From CAWFKW01 sp964568655 (GTDB lineage: Bacteria; Bacteroidota; Ignavibacteria; Tepidaquicellales; OLB5), in the NCBI GenBank assembly GCA_964568655.1, contig CAZMRG010000179.1:1-5923 (forward strand): DNA of 5,923 nt, written 5' to 3'. Numbering within the stretch: position 1 is the stretch's first letter; every line of letters begins with the position of its first letter. The notes below the pieces were generated by a model that worked only from the letters and a program-made list of their open reading frames with translations, was not told where the DNA came from and made no database searches. A program made the translations under genes and the position numbers. Shown in pieces: positions 4,961-5,923 of this stretch.

Positions 4961-5923
4961 TCATTTTATTAAGGTCATTTTTTCAACCTTCTCAAACCTG
5001 GTCGTTCCTGCAAGCGCGGTTAGTTTGTAAATATAAATTCCGCTGGAAAGAGCGCTGCCGTCAAAATTTACTTTATAACTGCCTGCATCCTGGTTTCCTT
5101 TAACCAGAGTGTTTATTTCTCTTCCCAGTAAATCATATACTTTTAACGTCACAAAACTCCCGACCGGCAATGTATAGCTGATATTAGTTGAAGGATTAAA
5201 AGGATTTGGATAATTTGGATCAAGCTTAAATGCGGTATTCGAATTTATGCTCCCGTGTGGTTTGCCGGCATGATTTCCTAAGCTGTCATTGCTAATAAAG
5301 ATCAGATTTCCGGATGAATCGTATTTTACCGCGGAATAATTATTATTCCCGGCTTTGTTCCAGTCAAATGCCAGAACATAAATATTATCCGAGTTATCCC
5401 TTCCGGCATATGTTGCGTAATTATAACTGGCCACTGGGAAACTTGTCGTCAGGAATTGCGGCGTAAATATTGCCGACCACATTTTTTGCACATTGGGATA
5501 TGCATCTCTGTAATTCACAATAATGTATTGATTTTGCGTATTCTGGCTATACCCGGAAACTATAATGTGTCCCGCAGCGTCAATAGTTATCCCGGATGCT
5601 TGATCGTTGCCGTTTGCATTGTCGTAATACTGTACCCATTGCTGGGTTCCGTCCCCGCCGGCATATTTAACAGTTCCAAAATCATTTCCGGTGGTTCTGT
5701 TTTGTACATAACCGGTTACAATAACATCTTCGTTTGCATCAGATACAATACCTGTTGCAATGTTCTGGCCGGCAGTCCCAAATGTATCTACCCATGCGAT
5801 ATAATTTGAGTCACCTATAACGTTAAACAGAGCCGTTAAATAATTCTGCTGCATTCCGTTTTGTCCCATAAATGTAGTAAATCCTGTGAAAGCGCCCTTT
5901 GATTTTACTGCTACATCATGGGA
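4961..5923 (-). CDS. Secreted beta-propeller-repeat protein with T9SS type A sorting domain (5' end outside window)
   Basis: The frame is open to the window edge, giving 320 visible residues; the ATG at 5869 is internal, since 18 more codons precede it. The N-terminal two thirds hold SBBP-like beta-propeller repeats: DTFGTAGQNIATGIVSDANE with VIVTGY, then WVQYYDNANGNDQASGITID with HIIVSGY, and a third weaker unit (YAGRDNSDNIYVLAF). The last 87 residues (coding 5224-4961) are a complete T9SS type A sorting domain, with YPNPFNPSTNISYTLP, LKVYDLLGRE, SSGIYIYKL and a KVEKMTLIK tail. By family knowledge, the Sec signal would lie outside the window, the protein crosses the outer membrane through the type IX secretion system, and the tail is cleaved or swapped for a lipid anchor by the sortase. 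The cargo is probably an extracellular or surface-bound structural or binding protein; no catalytic residues are visible. The stop is TGA, which confirms TGA as stop in this genome. Confidence 0.92.
   Translation of the reverse strand, partial: SHDVAVKSKGAFTGFTTFMGQNGMQQNYLTALFNVIGDSNYIAWVDTFGTAGQNIATGIVSDANEDVIVTGYVQNRTTGNDFGTVKYAGGDGTQQWVQYYDNANGNDQASGITIDAAGHIIVSGYSQNTQNQYIIVNYRDAYPNVQKMWSAIFTPQFLTTSFPVASYNYATYAGRDNSDNIYVLAFDWNKAGNNNYSAVKYDSSGNLIFISNDSLGNHAGKPHGSINSNTAFKLDPNYPNPFNPSTNISYTLPVGSFVTLKVYDLLGREINTLVKGNQDAGSYKVNFDGSALSSGIYIYKLTALAGTTRFEKVEKMTLIK

Noticed and set aside
5456..5809. 117-codon plus-strand frame
   Set aside because: It lies opposite the T9SS cargo gene, has Cys/Ile-rich low-quality composition and matches no family.

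Overview
The window most likely comes from a Bacteroidota/Ignavibacteriota-type (FCB group) bacterium. The main evidence is a textbook type IX secretion (T9SS) type A C-terminal sorting domain on a secreted protein at the right edge, with YPNPFNPST, KVYDLLGRE and a short basic tail. A second, decayed sorting domain lies at 2753-3059. Other support is a helical hypothetical protein of a kind I associate with Bacteroidota, small solo GIY-YIG proteins, AT-rich intergenic DNA and start codons without convincing Shine-Dalgarno sequences. Phylum is an inference, not a measurement.

Layout: (1) 1-516, plus: 3' part of a sterol desaturase/fatty acid hydroxylase gene, cut by an in-frame TGA exactly where the third histidine box should carry Trp. 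(2) 657-1625, plus: intact PLP-dependent D-cysteine desulfhydrase-like enzyme. (3) 1689-2456, minus: a compact tRNA-linked array. An intact tRNA-Pro(CGG) is followed by two apparently identical 321-bp units. Each unit is a small GIY-YIG endonuclease-like gene plus a 61-nt 3' tRNA fragment whose anticodon arm has been replaced by a perfect inverted repeat. A rho-independent terminator closes the array. (4) 2457-2752: no gene, but two strong hairpins. (5) 2753-3059, minus: frameshifted remnant of a T9SS sorting domain. (6) 3177-4586, plus: 469-residue conserved-looking hypothetical helical protein. (7) 4579-4878, minus: weak hypothetical ORF. (8) 4961-5923, minus: 3' end of a secreted beta-propeller-repeat (SBBP-like) protein with an intact T9SS sorting domain, running off the window.

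The genes do not form one pathway. The region reads as a patchwork of single genes, two of them broken, around a tRNA locus that has accepted a small nuclease-bearing unit. That tRNA / GIY-YIG / tRNA-fragment array is the best candidate for an undescribed system. Its geometry, with the nuclease ORF flanked on both sides by the same tRNA 3' end and its stop codon 2 nt from the tRNA homology, looks like a minimal tRNA-targeting selfish element that restores its target on insertion and can expand by tandem duplication.
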